A DNA stretch of 64,000 bases. Source: an uncultured Aliiroseovarius sp. (GTDB taxonomy: Bacteria; Pseudomonadota; Alphaproteobacteria; Rhodobacterales; Rhodobacteraceae). The stretch covers positions 591,484 through 655,483 of the forward strand of contig NZ_CANLNB010000003.1 of NCBI RefSeq assembly GCF_947492455.1. The letters run 5' to 3'. The number at the start of each line of letters is the position of its first letter. Position 1 is the stretch's first letter. The translations under genes were made by a program, and so were the position numbers. The notes below the pieces were generated by a model. That model was given only the letters and a program-made list of their open reading frames with translations. It searched no databases and had not been told where the DNA came from. Below, piece after piece: positions 1 to 8,369 of the stretch.

Positions 1-579
1 CTGGTGGTCGCCAAATCGGACGCAGCGCATCACGGGCTGGCTAAGCAGTTTGAAGCCCACTCGGCCGAGCGGCACTATCTGGCCGTCACCCACGGCGCGC
101 CGGATCAGGCGGATCCGCGTCTGGGCGGGATCAAGGGAACGAGCTTTGAGAAGGGCAATATCCTAAAGATCACCACCCAGCTGGCGCGTCACAAGACAGA
201 CCGTCAGAAGCAAGCGGTGCTGTTTTCGGGCGGACGCCACGCGGTGACGCGGGCGCGGATTCTGGAAAGTTTCGGAACGCCCGCGCAGGCCGCGCTGATC
301 GAATGCTGGCTGGAAACCGGCCGGACCCATCAGATTCGTGTGCATATGGCCCATGCGGGCCACGGGCTGATCGGAGACCCCACCTATGGCGGGCGGCGCA
401 AGCTGAACGTGAAGGTGATCGGCCCCGACGCGGTCGAGGCCGCACGCGCCTTCCCACGCCAAGCCCTGCATGCCGCGACATTGGGATTTGTGCATCCGGT
501 CTCGGGCGAAAAACTCAGCTTTGAAGCACCCATTCCTGACGATATGCTAGAGTTAATTGAAACCCTGCGTGCGGGCTGA
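1..579 (+). CDS. RluA-family 23S rRNA pseudouridine synthase, 3' part only
   Basis: This gene is cut by the left window edge, so only the C-terminal 192 residues are visible. The reading frame is open from base 1 and starts with LVVAKSD, which in RluC/RluD enzymes directly follows the catalytic RLDxxTSGL motif; that motif must lie just outside. The motif [18 protein letters not shown] and the GRTHQIR sequence are diagnostic of the RluA family, which isomerises uridines in 23S rRNA or tRNA. The C-terminal part matches the RluC group in length. I cannot decide between RluC and RluD without the N-terminal S4 domain. A cardiolipin synthase-like gene follows after 31 bp on the same strand. Confidence 0.85.
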   Translation: MVVAKSDAAHHGLAKQFEAHSAERHYLAVTHGAPDQADPRLGGIKGTSFEKGNILKITTQLARHKTDRQKQAVLFSGGRHAVTRARILESFGTPAQAALIECWLETGRTHQIRVHMAHAGHGLIGDPTYGGRRKLNVKVIGPDAVEAARAFPRQALHAATLGFVHPVSGEKLSFEAPIPDDMLELIETLRAG

Positions 580-610
580 ACTGCACGCAAACGCGTGAGG
601 CAGAGCGAGC

Positions 611-2056
611 ATGACCGAGCTTTCCTGGGCATCCTGGGGCGGTATCTGGGCCGTGGTTTTGGTGCTGCTGGACATCGGGACCATTGCGCGCGCCGTTACG
701 CGCGAGCACCGCTCGGCCGCGTCACGTCTGGCGTGGGTCGTTGTGATTCTGTCTGTGCCGCTGGTGGGGGTTATCGCCTATTTTTTCCTTGGGGATACAA
801 GCTCGGATCGACGGTCTGACAAAAAACTCAAAGACTTGCGACGCGAGCTTCCCAAGCGACCACAAGGAGAGCTGCCACAGCCCGAACTGCCCTTGCTGTA
901 TCGTCAGTCCTTTGCGCGTGCGGCGTCGGTCAACGGGTTTCAACCGGTGGCGGGCAATCACGCCAAGGTCACGACAAATAGCGACGAGAGTATTGATTGG
1001 CTGATTGCAGATATCGACGCGGCCCAAGATCACGTGCATCTGCTCTTCTATATCTGGCTGACGGACCGCAACGGGACTCGCGTGGCCGAGGCCATGATGC
1101 GGGCCGCTGAACGGGGTGTGACCTGTCGGGTCATCGTCGACGGGCTGGGGTCGCGCGGGTTGCTGGCCAATCCCCTGTGGAAGAGAATGAAAGAGGCCGG
1201 GGTCGAGACCGTCGTGGCCTTCGCCTTCCGCTTCGCCCTGTTCGCCGCCTTCTTCCGCCGCCTTGATATTCGCAACCACCGCAAAATCATCGTGATCGAC
1301 CATGATACGACCTATGTGGGCAGCCAGAACTGCGCCGACGCGGCGTTTCTGGTGAAGAAGAAATTCGCGCCCTGGGTCGACATTATGATGCGCATCACGG
1401 GCCCGTTGGCGTGGCAGTCACAACGGCTGTTTGTCTCGGATTGGATGGTGAATGGCGGGGCGGACATCTCGTCCGTGCTGCAGCGCGAAACCCCAGTGCC
1501 GGACGGTGGGTTTCCAGCCGTTGTCGCGGGCACTGGCCCCAATATCAGCGTGCAGGGCGTGCCGGATATGGCGCAGATGCTTCTGGCCTCGGCACAGGAC
1601 GAGGTGGTGATTACCACGCCTTATTACGTGCCGTCCGAGGCGCTGCAGCAGCAGATTTGCGCCACCGCCGTGCGCGGGGTGCGGGTGCGGCTGAACGTGC
1701 CTGCCAACAATGACAGTCACTTCGTCGGTTTCGCCTCGCGCAGCTTCTATCGCGCACTGTTGAAGGCAGGTGTCGAGATTCACGAATTCCAACCCGGCCT
1801 GTTGCACGCGAAGATCTTGACCGTGGACGGGCAGGTGGCTCTGATCGGCTCGCCCAATCTGGACCGGCGCAGTTTTGATCTGAACTATGAGAATTGCATG
1901 ATGCTGGCAGATCCGGACACGGTTGGCGCGATTGTGGCCAAGCAAGAGCTTTTCCTGAACGCCTCGCTGCCCGTGTCGCGCAAGAAGGTTGAAAGCTGGT
2001 CCATTACCAGACGGGTTCTGATCAACGGGGTTGGAATGATGGCTCCGCTGCTATAA
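611..2056 (+). CDS. cls: Cardiolipin synthase-like phospholipase D family protein
   Basis: The 481-residue product has two predicted N-terminal membrane segments (about residues 10-30 and 40-60) and two HKD phospholipase D motifs: H223/K225/D230, followed by GSQN, and H399/K401/D406, followed by GSPNLDRRSFDLNYE. This layout and length are those of bacterial ClsA-type cardiolipin synthases, which condense two phosphatidylglycerols into cardiolipin and glycerol at the inner membrane. The ATG at 611 begins 31 bp after the pseudouridine synthase stop, so the two may be co-transcribed. Substrate identity is inferred from family only; ClsB/ClsC-type transphosphatidylases share the same motifs. Confidence 0.85.
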   Translation: MTELSWASWGGIWAVVLVLLDIGTIARAVTREHRSAASRLAWVVVILSVPLVGVIAYFFLGDTSSDRRSDKKLKDLRRELPKRPQGELPQPELPLLYRQSFARAASVNGFQPVAGNHAKVTTNSDESIDWLIADIDAAQDHVHLLFYIWLTDRNGTRVAEAMMRAAERGVTCRVIVDGLGSRGLLANPLWKRMKEAGVETVVAFAFRFALFAAFFRRLDIRNHRKIIVIDHDTTYVGSQNCADAAFLVKKKFAPWVDIMMRITGPLAWQSQRLFVSDWMVNGGADISSVLQRETPVPDGGFPAVVAGTGPNISVQGVPDMAQMLLASAQDEVVITTPYYVPSEALQQQICATAVRGVRVRLNVPANNDSHFVGFASRSFYRALLKAGVEIHEFQPGLLHAKILTVDGQVALIGSPNLDRRSFDLNYENCMMLADPDTVGAIVAKQELFLNASLPVSRKKVESWSITRRVLINGVGMMAPLL

Positions 2057-2159
2057 TTTGCATTTGCAACTTTCTGCACGAATCCGTGAGGCAATGTGTC
2101 ATCCTCTTACAATTGCCCTAATAGGTTCATACTCTGGTAACGAAATTCGACGACACCCT

Positions 2160-2187
2160 CTTGAAAACAGTGTTGTAAGGCTTATCT
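2160..2187 (+). promoter_or_regulatory. Candidate RpoH (sigma-32) heat-shock promoter of rpoH
   Basis: CTTG at 2160-2163 is followed after exactly 17 bases by CTTATCT at 2181-2187. This fits the alphaproteobacterial heat-shock promoter consensus (CTTG, 16-18 bases, CYTATNT) known for Agrobacterium and Caulobacter. It lies about 50 bp upstream of the rpoH start, so rpoH may be transcribed by its own product or by an RpoH paralogue. The match is seen; activity is inferred. Confidence 0.55.
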
Positions 2188-2238
2188 CGATGTTAAGCCC
2201 TTAAACATGAGGGTAACGGACAGGAGAAGTTTGCGCCA

Positions 2239-3135
2239 ATGAGCAACTATAAGAATTTACCGGCCCCGACGCCCGAAGGCGGTTTGAACCGCTACCTTCA
2301 GGAGATTCGGAAGTTCCCGATGCTGGAGCCGGAAGAGGAATATATGCTGGCCAAACGCTGGGCGGATCACGAAGATCGTGATGCGGCGCACCAGATGGTG
2401 AACTCGCACCTGCGTCTAGCGGCCAAGATTGCCATGGGCTATCGCGGCTATGGTCTGCCGCAGGCCGAAGTGATTTCCGAAGCTAATGTGGGCTTGATGC
2501 AGGCCGTGAAGCGGTTTGACCCGGAAAAGGGCTTCCGTCTGGCGACTTATGCCATGTGGTGGATCCGTGCCTCGATACAGGAATACATCCTGCGCTCGTG
2601 GTCGCTGGTGAAACTTGGCACGACCTCGGCCCAGAAAAAGCTGTTCTTTAATCTGCGCAAGGCGAAGGCGCGCATTGGTGCGCTGGAGGAAGGTGACCTG
2701 CGTCCTGAGAACGTGCAGAAAATCGCTGAAGATCTGAACGTGACCGAGGAAGAGGTGATTTCCATGAACCGTCGTCTGTCGGGCGGGGATGCGTCGCTGA
2801 ACGCGACGGTGTCCAACGACGGCGAAGGCGCGATGCAGTGGCAGGACTGGTTGGAAGACGAAGATGCCGACCAGGCAGGCGACTATGCAGAAACCGACGA
2901 GATGAACGTCCGTCGTGAGCTGCTGGCACAAGCCATGGACGTTCTGAACGACCGCGAAAAAGACATTCTGACCCAGCGCCGTTTACAGGACAAGCCGGTC
3001 ACACTAGAGGACTTGTCGGGCGTCTATGACGTCAGCCGCGAACGCATTCGCCAGATCGAGGTGCGCGCGTTCGAAAAGCTGCAAAAGCGCATGCAAGAGC
3101 TTGCTTCTGAGAAGGGCCTGCTGGAACACGCCTGA
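2239..3135 (+). CDS. rpoH: RNA polymerase heat-shock sigma factor RpoH
   Basis: The 298-residue product is a group 3 sigma factor that directs RNA polymerase to heat-shock promoters. Region 2 (about residues 50-120) contains ATYAMWWIRASIQEYILRSW, and the RpoH-specific box QKKLFFNLRK follows at about residue 133. Region 4 near the C-terminus carries the helix-turn-helix ending SRERIRQIEVRAFEKLQ. Length and motifs are those of alphaproteobacterial RpoH. The ATG at 2239 has a GGAG ribosome site about 10 bases upstream. Rhodobacterales often carry two RpoH paralogues; the sequence alone does not tell me whether this is type I or II. A candidate RpoH-type promoter lies just upstream. Confidence 0.95.
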   Translation: MSNYKNLPAPTPEGGLNRYLQEIRKFPMLEPEEEYMLAKRWADHEDRDAAHQMVNSHLRLAAKIAMGYRGYGLPQAEVISEANVGLMQAVKRFDPEKGFRLATYAMWWIRASIQEYILRSWSLVKLGTTSAQKKLFFNLRKAKARIGALEEGDLRPENVQKIAEDLNVTEEEVISMNRRLSGGDASLNATVSNDGEGAMQWQDWLEDEDADQAGDYAETDEMNVRRELLAQAMDVLNDREKDILTQRRLQDKPVTLEDLSGVYDVSRERIRQIEVRAFEKLQKRMQELASEKGLLEHA

Positions 3136-3154
3136 TCTTGACGGCAAATGATAG

Positions 3155-3187
3155 AACGGCCCTGTGCAGATCGCGCGGGGCCGTTTT
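3155..3187. terminator. Bidirectional terminator between rpoH and paaX
   Basis: Arms AACGGCCC (3155-3162) and GGGCCGTT (3178-3185) form a perfect 8-bp stem with a 15-base loop, followed by further T residues. It lies between the convergent ends of rpoH (3135) and the paaX-like gene (3191), so it can serve both. Confidence 0.7.
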
Positions 3188-3190
3188 CGT

Positions 3191-3982
3191 TTAGGGGGTC
3201 AGCTTGTCTATCGGTAGAGGCCCCAGTGCGGTCAGTGCCTCTTGCACCAAACCGCGCACTTGAAGCGCGGGGCAGATCGCCTCGACGGGAAGGTCGGGCA
3301 AACGAAGGGCAATACGGCGCCATTCATGCAGCAAAACCAACCGGAGCGCGGCGCGATCCAGCGCAGGTAAGTCGTGCAATGCATCAAGGGGCAGACGATC
3401 AATTGCGTTACGCAACTGCTTCGAATCTATTTGCAACTTTGACGGCGCGAGCGTTGCGATGACCCAACGGGGCAACTCGGTATTCGGATCAGAAAGATGC
3501 AGGGCGTCGGGCGTGGTTTGCGGGGCAGATGTGCCCAGGAATACGCCGGGGGTCAGCTCACTAAAGCCTTCGGCGATCAGGCTGTCAAAGCAGCCATCAT
3601 CCTCGGCCTGCGGCGGCAGGACCAGCAGGTGCCATTGGTCAGGCGTGGGGCGGGCGGGGCCATAGATGCGATCCGCCACGGCCTTGGTCTGGGCCAGCCC
3701 GTCCGGTGTCAGGTGATAGACCGACCGGCGCCCGTGTCGGGTGCTTTCTATCCAGCCATCCTTGCGCAGACGATGTAGCGCTACGCGGGTGGCTTCGGGG
3801 CGAATGCCAAGGGCGGACATGACCTTGCCCAAGGCCTGACCGGAAACGCCGGACGCATCTGCATCCGGCGTGCCCATAACGGTCAGATCCCCCATCAAGG
3901 TGACGATCACCGACCAGACGCGCAGATCACTGCTGTCGCGCAACTGCGCCAGAGTGTCTTGAAGCGGGTCGGTCAGTGTCAT
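3191..3982 (-). CDS. paaX: PaaX-family transcriptional repressor
   Basis: The 263-residue product matches the PaaX family: an N-terminal winged helix (about residues 20-95, including EATRVALHRLRKDGWIESTR and a GRRSVYHLT wing) and the long C-terminal domain with QWHLLVLPP. PaaX represses phenylacetate catabolic operons and is released by phenylacetyl-CoA. It is the last gene of the minus-strand paa operon, 7 bp after the paaZ stop, so repressor and enzymes are probably co-transcribed. Its operator may be the inverted repeat at 11670-11681 at the operon head. This is inference; some proteobacteria use a TetR-type PaaR instead. Confidence 0.88.
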   Translation of the reverse strand: MTLTDPLQDTLAQLRDSSDLRVWSVIVTLMGDLTVMGTPDADASGVSGQALGKVMSALGIRPEATRVALHRLRKDGWIESTRHGRRSVYHLTPDGLAQTKAVADRIYGPARPTPDQWHLLVLPPQAEDDGCFDSLIAEGFSELTPGVFLGTSAPQTTPDALHLSDPNTELPRWVIATLAPSKLQIDSKQLRNAIDRLPLDALHDLPALDRAALRLVLLHEWRRIALRLPDLPVEAICPALQVRGLVQEALTALGPLPIDKLTP

Positions 3983-3989
3983 CGGGTCC

Positions 3990-6017
3990 TCAATAGGCGT
4001 TCATTGTCAGCAGCTCGTATTCTGCCACCAGTTCGTCATCCTGGTTGGTCAGAGTGACATGCCAGCGCACTTCGCCATACTCGTCCGTGCGGCGCGTTTT
4101 GGCCTTCACGGTCAGGCGCACTTTCATGCTGTCACCAGCTTCAACCGGCTTCATAAACCGCAGGTTGTCAAGTCCGGTATTGGCCAGAACGGGGCCTTCG
4201 TTGGGCTCGACAAACAGGCCAGCGGCGAAGGACAGCAGCAGATAGCCGTGCGCCACGCGATCTGGGAAGAACGGGTTCCGCTTGGCCGCATCGCTGTCCA
4301 TATGGGCATAGAAGGTGTCACCGGTGAAATGGGCGAAATGCTCGATATCATCCAACGTGATCTCGCGCGACTTGGTGTGCAGCGTCTCGCCAATCGACAG
4401 CTCGCCATATTTGCGGGTGAACGGATGGGCCGGGCCTTCGATCTCGGTCGCGCCGGGCACCCAGCGATTGCCGATGGACGTCAGGATGTCGGGGCTGCCC
4501 TGAATGGCGGTCCGCTGCATGTAGTGCAGCACGCCACGCACGCCGCCCATTTCCTCGCCGCCGCCGGCACGACCGGGGCCACCATGCACCATGTGGGGCA
4601 GGGGCGAGCCGTGACCGGTCGATTCCTTCATCGACGTCGCGTTGTTGAAGTAAAGGCGCCCGTGGAAGGCACCGGCGCCCATGGCGACCTCGCGGGCGAC
4701 GTCGCCCGACCCGGTGATGACCGAGGCCACCAGAGAGCCTTCGCCCTTGTTCACAAGTTCGATGGCGTGGGCAATGTCGCGATATCCCATGATGGTCGAC
4801 ACAGGGCCGAACGCCTCGCATTCATGGACGATGGTGGCGGTGTCAGGGGTTTCGCAGTGGAACAGCATCGGCTTTACGAAAGCGCCTGCATCCACGTCTC
4901 CGGCGAAGTCATTGTCATCGGGGTTGCCGTAGACAAGCTTGCTTTCTGACCCGATCGCGGCGGCTTTCTCCAACACGTCAGCTTTTTGCCCAGCCGAGAC
5001 CAGAGCCCCCATGCGCACGCCTTCGGCACGCGGGTCACCGATCACGGTTTTGTCCAGACGGGCCGACAGCGCCTCGATCACATTCTGCACCTGCGCTTCC
5101 GGCGCGATGATGCGACGGATGGCGGTACATTTCTGGCCGGCTTTCGTGGTCATCTCGCGATGTACCTCTTTGATAAAGAGGTCAAATTCGGGGGTGCCCG
5201 GCGTCACGTCCGGCCCCAGAATGGACGCGTTCAGGCTGTCCTGTTCAGCGACAAACCGCACCGAGTTCTTCAGGATATTCGGGTTCGAGCGCAGCATCGA
5301 CGCGGTCTGAGCCGAGCCGGTGAAGCTGACGATATCCTGCGGGCCAAGACGGTCCAGAAGGTCGCCTGTGCCGCCCGAGATCAGCTGCAATGCGCCTTCA
5401 GGCAGGATGCCACTGTCCAACATGATGCGCACGGCGGCTTCGGTCACATAGGACGTCGCGGTCGCCGGTTTCACAATGGCAGGGACACCGGCCAGCAGCG
5501 TCGGGGCGAGTTTTTCCAGCATCCCCCAAACCGGGAAGTTGAACGCGTTGATATGCACGGCCACACCTTGCAAGGGCGTCGCGATGTGCATGCCCAGAAA
5601 GGTGCCATTGCGCGACAGCTGCTCGATCTCGCCATCGATGTAGACCTTGCCATCGGGCATCTCGCGACGCCCCTTGGAGGCGAAGACGAACATGGTGCCC
5701 ACGCCGCCATCGATGTCGATCATGTGGTCGGACTGTGTGGCGCCGGTATCGAAGCTGAGGTCGTAGAGTTCCTGCTTATGGCTCCCCAGATGCATCGCCA
5801 GCGCCTTCAGCATCTTGGCGCGGTCGTGAAAGCCCATCTCGCGCAGGGCAGGGCCGCCCACATTGCGCGCATAGTCGATCATCTTCTGCATATCCAGATC
5901 CGCGCCACCCGCTTCGGCAAGCGGCAGCCCGGTGATGGCCGAGGCGATGGGGCGGGCATTGGCACCCGGTGCAATCCATTGACCAGCCGCGAAGCTGGAG
6001 ACTTTCATCAGGGTCAT
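3990..6017 (-). CDS. paaZ: Bifunctional oxepin-CoA hydrolase / 3-oxo-5,6-dehydrosuberyl-CoA semialdehyde dehydrogenase PaaZ
   Basis: The 675-residue protein has an N-terminal aldehyde dehydrogenase domain (about 1-520; catalytic Cys in AGQKCTAIRR, Glu in FVAEQDSLN) fused to a C-terminal MaoC-type hydratase domain (about 535-675; FTGDTFYAHMD and RVAHGYLLLS). This is the architecture of PaaZ, which opens the oxepin-CoA ring and oxidises the resulting aldehyde in aerobic phenylacetate degradation. Length is close to the E. coli enzyme (681). The ATG at 6017 has a GAGGA ribosome site; an in-frame ATG three codons later is also possible. It sits between the extra PaaA-like gene and paaX. Confidence 0.93.
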   Translation of the reverse strand: MTLMKVSSFAAGQWIAPGANARPIASAITGLPLAEAGGADLDMQKMIDYARNVGGPALREMGFHDRAKMLKALAMHLGSHKQELYDLSFDTGATQSDHMIDIDGGVGTMFVFASKGRREMPDGKVYIDGEIEQLSRNGTFLGMHIATPLQGVAVHINAFNFPVWGMLEKLAPTLLAGVPAIVKPATATSYVTEAAVRIMLDSGILPEGALQLISGGTGDLLDRLGPQDIVSFTGSAQTASMLRSNPNILKNSVRFVAEQDSLNASILGPDVTPGTPEFDLFIKEVHREMTTKAGQKCTAIRRIIAPEAQVQNVIEALSARLDKTVIGDPRAEGVRMGALVSAGQKADVLEKAAAIGSESKLVYGNPDDNDFAGDVDAGAFVKPMLFHCETPDTATIVHECEAFGPVSTIMGYRDIAHAIELVNKGEGSLVASVITGSGDVAREVAMGAGAFHGRLYFNNATSMKESTGHGSPLPHMVHGGPGRAGGGEEMGGVRGVLHYMQRTAIQGSPDILTSIGNRWVPGATEIEGPAHPFTRKYGELSIGETLHTKSREITLDDIEHFAHFTGDTFYAHMDSDAAKRNPFFPDRVAHGYLLLSFAAGLFVEPNEGPVLANTGLDNLRFMKPVEAGDSMKVRLTVKAKTRRTDEYGEVRWHVTLTNQDDELVAEYELLTMNAY

Positions 6018-6053
6018 TCTCTGTCCTCTGTTCGTATGCGGTCGGGGCGGCGC

Positions 6054-6812
6054 TTAAGGCGCGCTCAGCCCCAGTTTTTCAAGTTGAGCGGCCGCAGCAG
6101 CTTCCCATTCCTCGCGCAGTTCTGCGTTCGACGAATGGCGCAGGCCGAAGGCTTGCAATTGGCTGGCGCGGGTCGACACGTCCTTGCCAAAGCTTGCCGC
6201 CACACGGGGCCACCAATAGTCGACGCTGGCTTGCAGGTCCGAGGTGCTGGTGCCGGTTTCGACCAGACGTTCGATGCCTTCGGCGGCCAGTTCGGCGTGA
6301 CGGGCCTCGACCGGGCCGACGGCGCGGAAGGCTTCGGCGAGCGGCGCATACGAGACGCGCTTGAATTCGCTCATCTGCACGCCCACGGCCAAACCCATCA
6401 GAAGGTTCATGACCACGGCATCCGACCAGCCCTGCATGGGATAGTTGAAGACGGACAGGCGCATGTCCGTGTCAGTGCGCGAGGTGCCGATGTCGGCGTC
6501 GCGGGCCAGACGATCCGTCCACGGGTGGTGGTTGGCATAGCGCGCGGTGTTGGCGCCGAAATCGCCCATGATCGACAGCACCTTGTCGGCATTGTCGGTC
6601 TTTTCCAAGACGATCTTGGCGGCGGCGATGCGTTCCTTGATGCCCGGGCCGTCATTGATGATGTCGGCAAAGCCGGCAGCACCCGCCAGCGCAGAGTCCA
6701 CAAAGGTGGCCATCAGGCGCATCAGTTCGGCGCGATAGCGCGCGGGGACGTTTTCGGGATTGCTCAGGACACCGCCCTGAGCCAGATAATCGGTGATGCT
6801 CATATCAGACAT
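6054..6812 (-). CDS. PaaA-like ferritin-fold paralogue of the paa locus, di-iron ligands apparently altered
   Basis: This 252-residue protein belongs to the PaaA/PaaC ferritin-like family. The segment FNYPMQGWSD lines up by eye with [10 protein letters not shown] of the paaA product in this window, and VEARH with its ESFHAR. The first-helix segment of PaaA (QHAHSE) reads TFVDSA here, and the DEAGH iron motif aligns with TDNAD, so several iron ligands seem replaced. The ATG at 6812 follows an ideal AAGGAGA site; a longer open frame upstream overlaps paaE and is not used. The gene is 10 bp from paaE and 36 bp before paaZ. It may be a structural or regulatory subunit of the epoxidase, or a separate activity; function is unknown. 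Confidence 0.75.
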   Translation of the reverse strand: MSDMSITDYLAQGGVLSNPENVPARYRAELMRLMATFVDSALAGAAGFADIINDGPGIKERIAAAKIVLEKTDNADKVLSIMGDFGANTARYANHHPWTDRLARDADIGTSRTDTDMRLSVFNYPMQGWSDAVVMNLLMGLAVGVQMSEFKRVSYAPLAEAFRAVGPVEARHAELAAEGIERLVETGTSTSDLQASVDYWWPRVAASFGKDVSTRASQLQAFGLRHSSNAELREEWEAAAAAQLEKLGLSAP

Positions 6813-6822
6813 TGGGGTCTCC

Positions 6823-7887
6823 TTACTGGTCGAAATCGACGACGATTTTGCCCGAGCGCGCGAAGGTCTGGCACGAGAGGACATAGCCTTTCTCGACCTC
6901 GTAATCTTCCAGCGCGTGGTTGGTGATCATGTCCACGTCGCCTTCCAGAACCTTACAGCGGCAGGTCGAGCAGACACCGGCCTTACAGGCGTAAGGGGCG
7001 TCCATGTCGTTGGCGAGGGCTGCATCAAGGATCGAGGTCTCGCCATCCATGGTGATGGTGCGGCTGGCGCCGTCCATCGCGATCACCGCCTCGATGCCGT
7101 CGCCGGTTGCAGCGGTCGAGCTGGCGGCTTTCTTGGCCGCACGACCCGGTTGGCTGGATGCAAACAGTTCGAACTTGATCTGTGCGTCGTCCAGCCCATG
7201 ATCGCGCAGCGCCTTGGCGATGCCCAGCATCATCGGCTCAGGGCCACAGATGAAGGCGGTGTCGACGGATTTGATGTCGATCCAGTTCTTGAACAGCGCG
7301 GCGCATTTTGCCTCGTCCACCAGACCGGTGAACAGGTCGATTTCCTGCGCGTCGCTTTCCAGAATATGGATCACGTTGAAGCGGCCCATATAGCGGTTCT
7401 TCAGGTCTTCCAGTTCCTCGCGGAACATGATCGTGGTCACGGCCTTGTTGGCGTAAACCAGCGTGAATTCCGACTGCGGCTCGCGGGCCAGCGTGGTCTT
7501 GATGATCGACAGAACCGGCGTGATGCCTGACCCACCGGCAAAGCCCAGATAGTGGCGGTTGGTGGCGGCATCCAGCGGGATGTGGAAGTTGCCCATCGGC
7601 GGCATAGCTTCGATGGTCGCGCCTTGGGTCAGCTCTTCATTGGCCCAGGTCGAGAACGCGCCGCCATCGACACGTTTGATGCCCACCTGCAGCTTGCCGT
7701 CGTCCAGACCCGAGCAGATCGAGTAGGAGCGGCGCAGTTCCTGCCCGTCAAAGTCGCGACGGAAGGTGATGTATTGGCCTTGGGTGAAGTCAAAGGCTTC
7801 GGGGTCGTCAGGGGTGAGCGTTACCACCACCGCGTCGCGGATGGTTTTCTGGATATCGGTCACAGTAAGATTGTGGAAGCGCGCCAT
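6823..7887 (-). CDS. paaE: Phenylacetyl-CoA epoxidase reductase subunit PaaE
   Basis: The 354-residue product combines a ferredoxin-NADP reductase module (FAD motif RRSYSICSG, NAD(P) region GGSGITPVLSI) with a C-terminal plant-type 2Fe-2S ferredoxin domain (CKAGVCSTCRCK followed by the fourth Cys in VLSCQ). It passes electrons from NADPH to the di-iron centre of PaaA. The start at 7887 is chosen because AGGAGACCCACT precedes this ATG and the paaD gene ends just upstream; the frame stays open for 63 more codons into paaD, but that extension has no family match. All four cluster cysteines are present. Confidence 0.95.
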   Translation of the reverse strand: MARFHNLTVTDIQKTIRDAVVVTLTPDDPEAFDFTQGQYITFRRDFDGQELRRSYSICSGLDDGKLQVGIKRVDGGAFSTWANEELTQGATIEAMPPMGNFHIPLDAATNRHYLGFAGGSGITPVLSIIKTTLAREPQSEFTLVYANKAVTTIMFREELEDLKNRYMGRFNVIHILESDAQEIDLFTGLVDEAKCAALFKNWIDIKSVDTAFICGPEPMMLGIAKALRDHGLDDAQIKFELFASSQPGRAAKKAASSTAATGDGIEAVIAMDGASRTITMDGETSILDAALANDMDAPYACKAGVCSTCRCKVLEGDVDMITNHALEDYEVEKGYVLSCQTFARSGKIVVDFDQ

Positions 7888-7906
7888 AGTGGGTCTCCTC
7901 AGTGCC

Positions 7907-8368
7907 TTAGATGCACTTGAAATAGTCAAAGGGTTCAAGGCAGTCGCGGCATCGCCAGAGCGCCTTGCATGGGGTCGAGCCGAACTGGCTGGTGCGTTCC
8001 AGATTGTGCCCGCCGCAATTGGGGCAGCGGTCTGGTTCGCCTTTGGGCGAGGGTGGGGCGATGCCGTATTCCTCAAGCTTCGCCTTGCCCTTGTTCGACA
8101 GCCAGTCGGTGGTCCACGGGGGGGACAGCTGCTGTGTCAGGGTCAGCTTCTCGATCCCGCGGTCGCGCAACGCGGTTTCGATATCGAAATTGATCACGGA
8201 CGTGGCCGGACAGCCGGAATAGGTGGGGGTGACGGCGACCTTCAAGGTGTCGCCTTCCCACTTCACATCCCGGATGATGCCCAGATCGACCAGCGAGATC
8301 ACGGGGATCTCGGGGTCGGGCACCTGGTCCAGCCAGTCCCAGATCGTATCTACTGACGGCTGACCCAT
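7907..8368 (-). CDS. paaD: Phenylacetyl-CoA epoxidase assembly protein PaaD
   Basis: The 153-residue protein has an N-terminal MIP18/DUF59 domain (PDPEIPVISLVDLGIIRDV, then TYSGCPATSVI with the conserved Cys) and a C-terminal zinc-ribbon-like part with CPNCGG and CRDC. PaaD proteins of this kind are needed for maturation of the metal centres of the phenylacetyl-CoA epoxidase. The start lies only 1 bp after the paaC stop, indicating translational coupling within the paa operon. Confidence 0.93.
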   Translation of the reverse strand: MGQPSVDTIWDWLDQVPDPEIPVISLVDLGIIRDVKWEGDTLKVAVTPTYSGCPATSVINFDIETALRDRGIEKLTLTQQLSPPWTTDWLSNKGKAKLEEYGIAPPSPKGEPDRCPNCGGHNLERTSQFGSTPCKALWRCRDCLEPFDYFKCI

Positions 8369-8369
8369 C

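Noticed and set aside
4986..6926. Long open frame on the plus strand opposite paaZ and the PaaA-like gene
   Set aside because: It is the mirror of strong coding sequence at high GC; composition is His/Arg/Gly-rich without any motif, and the minus-strand genes are unmistakable.
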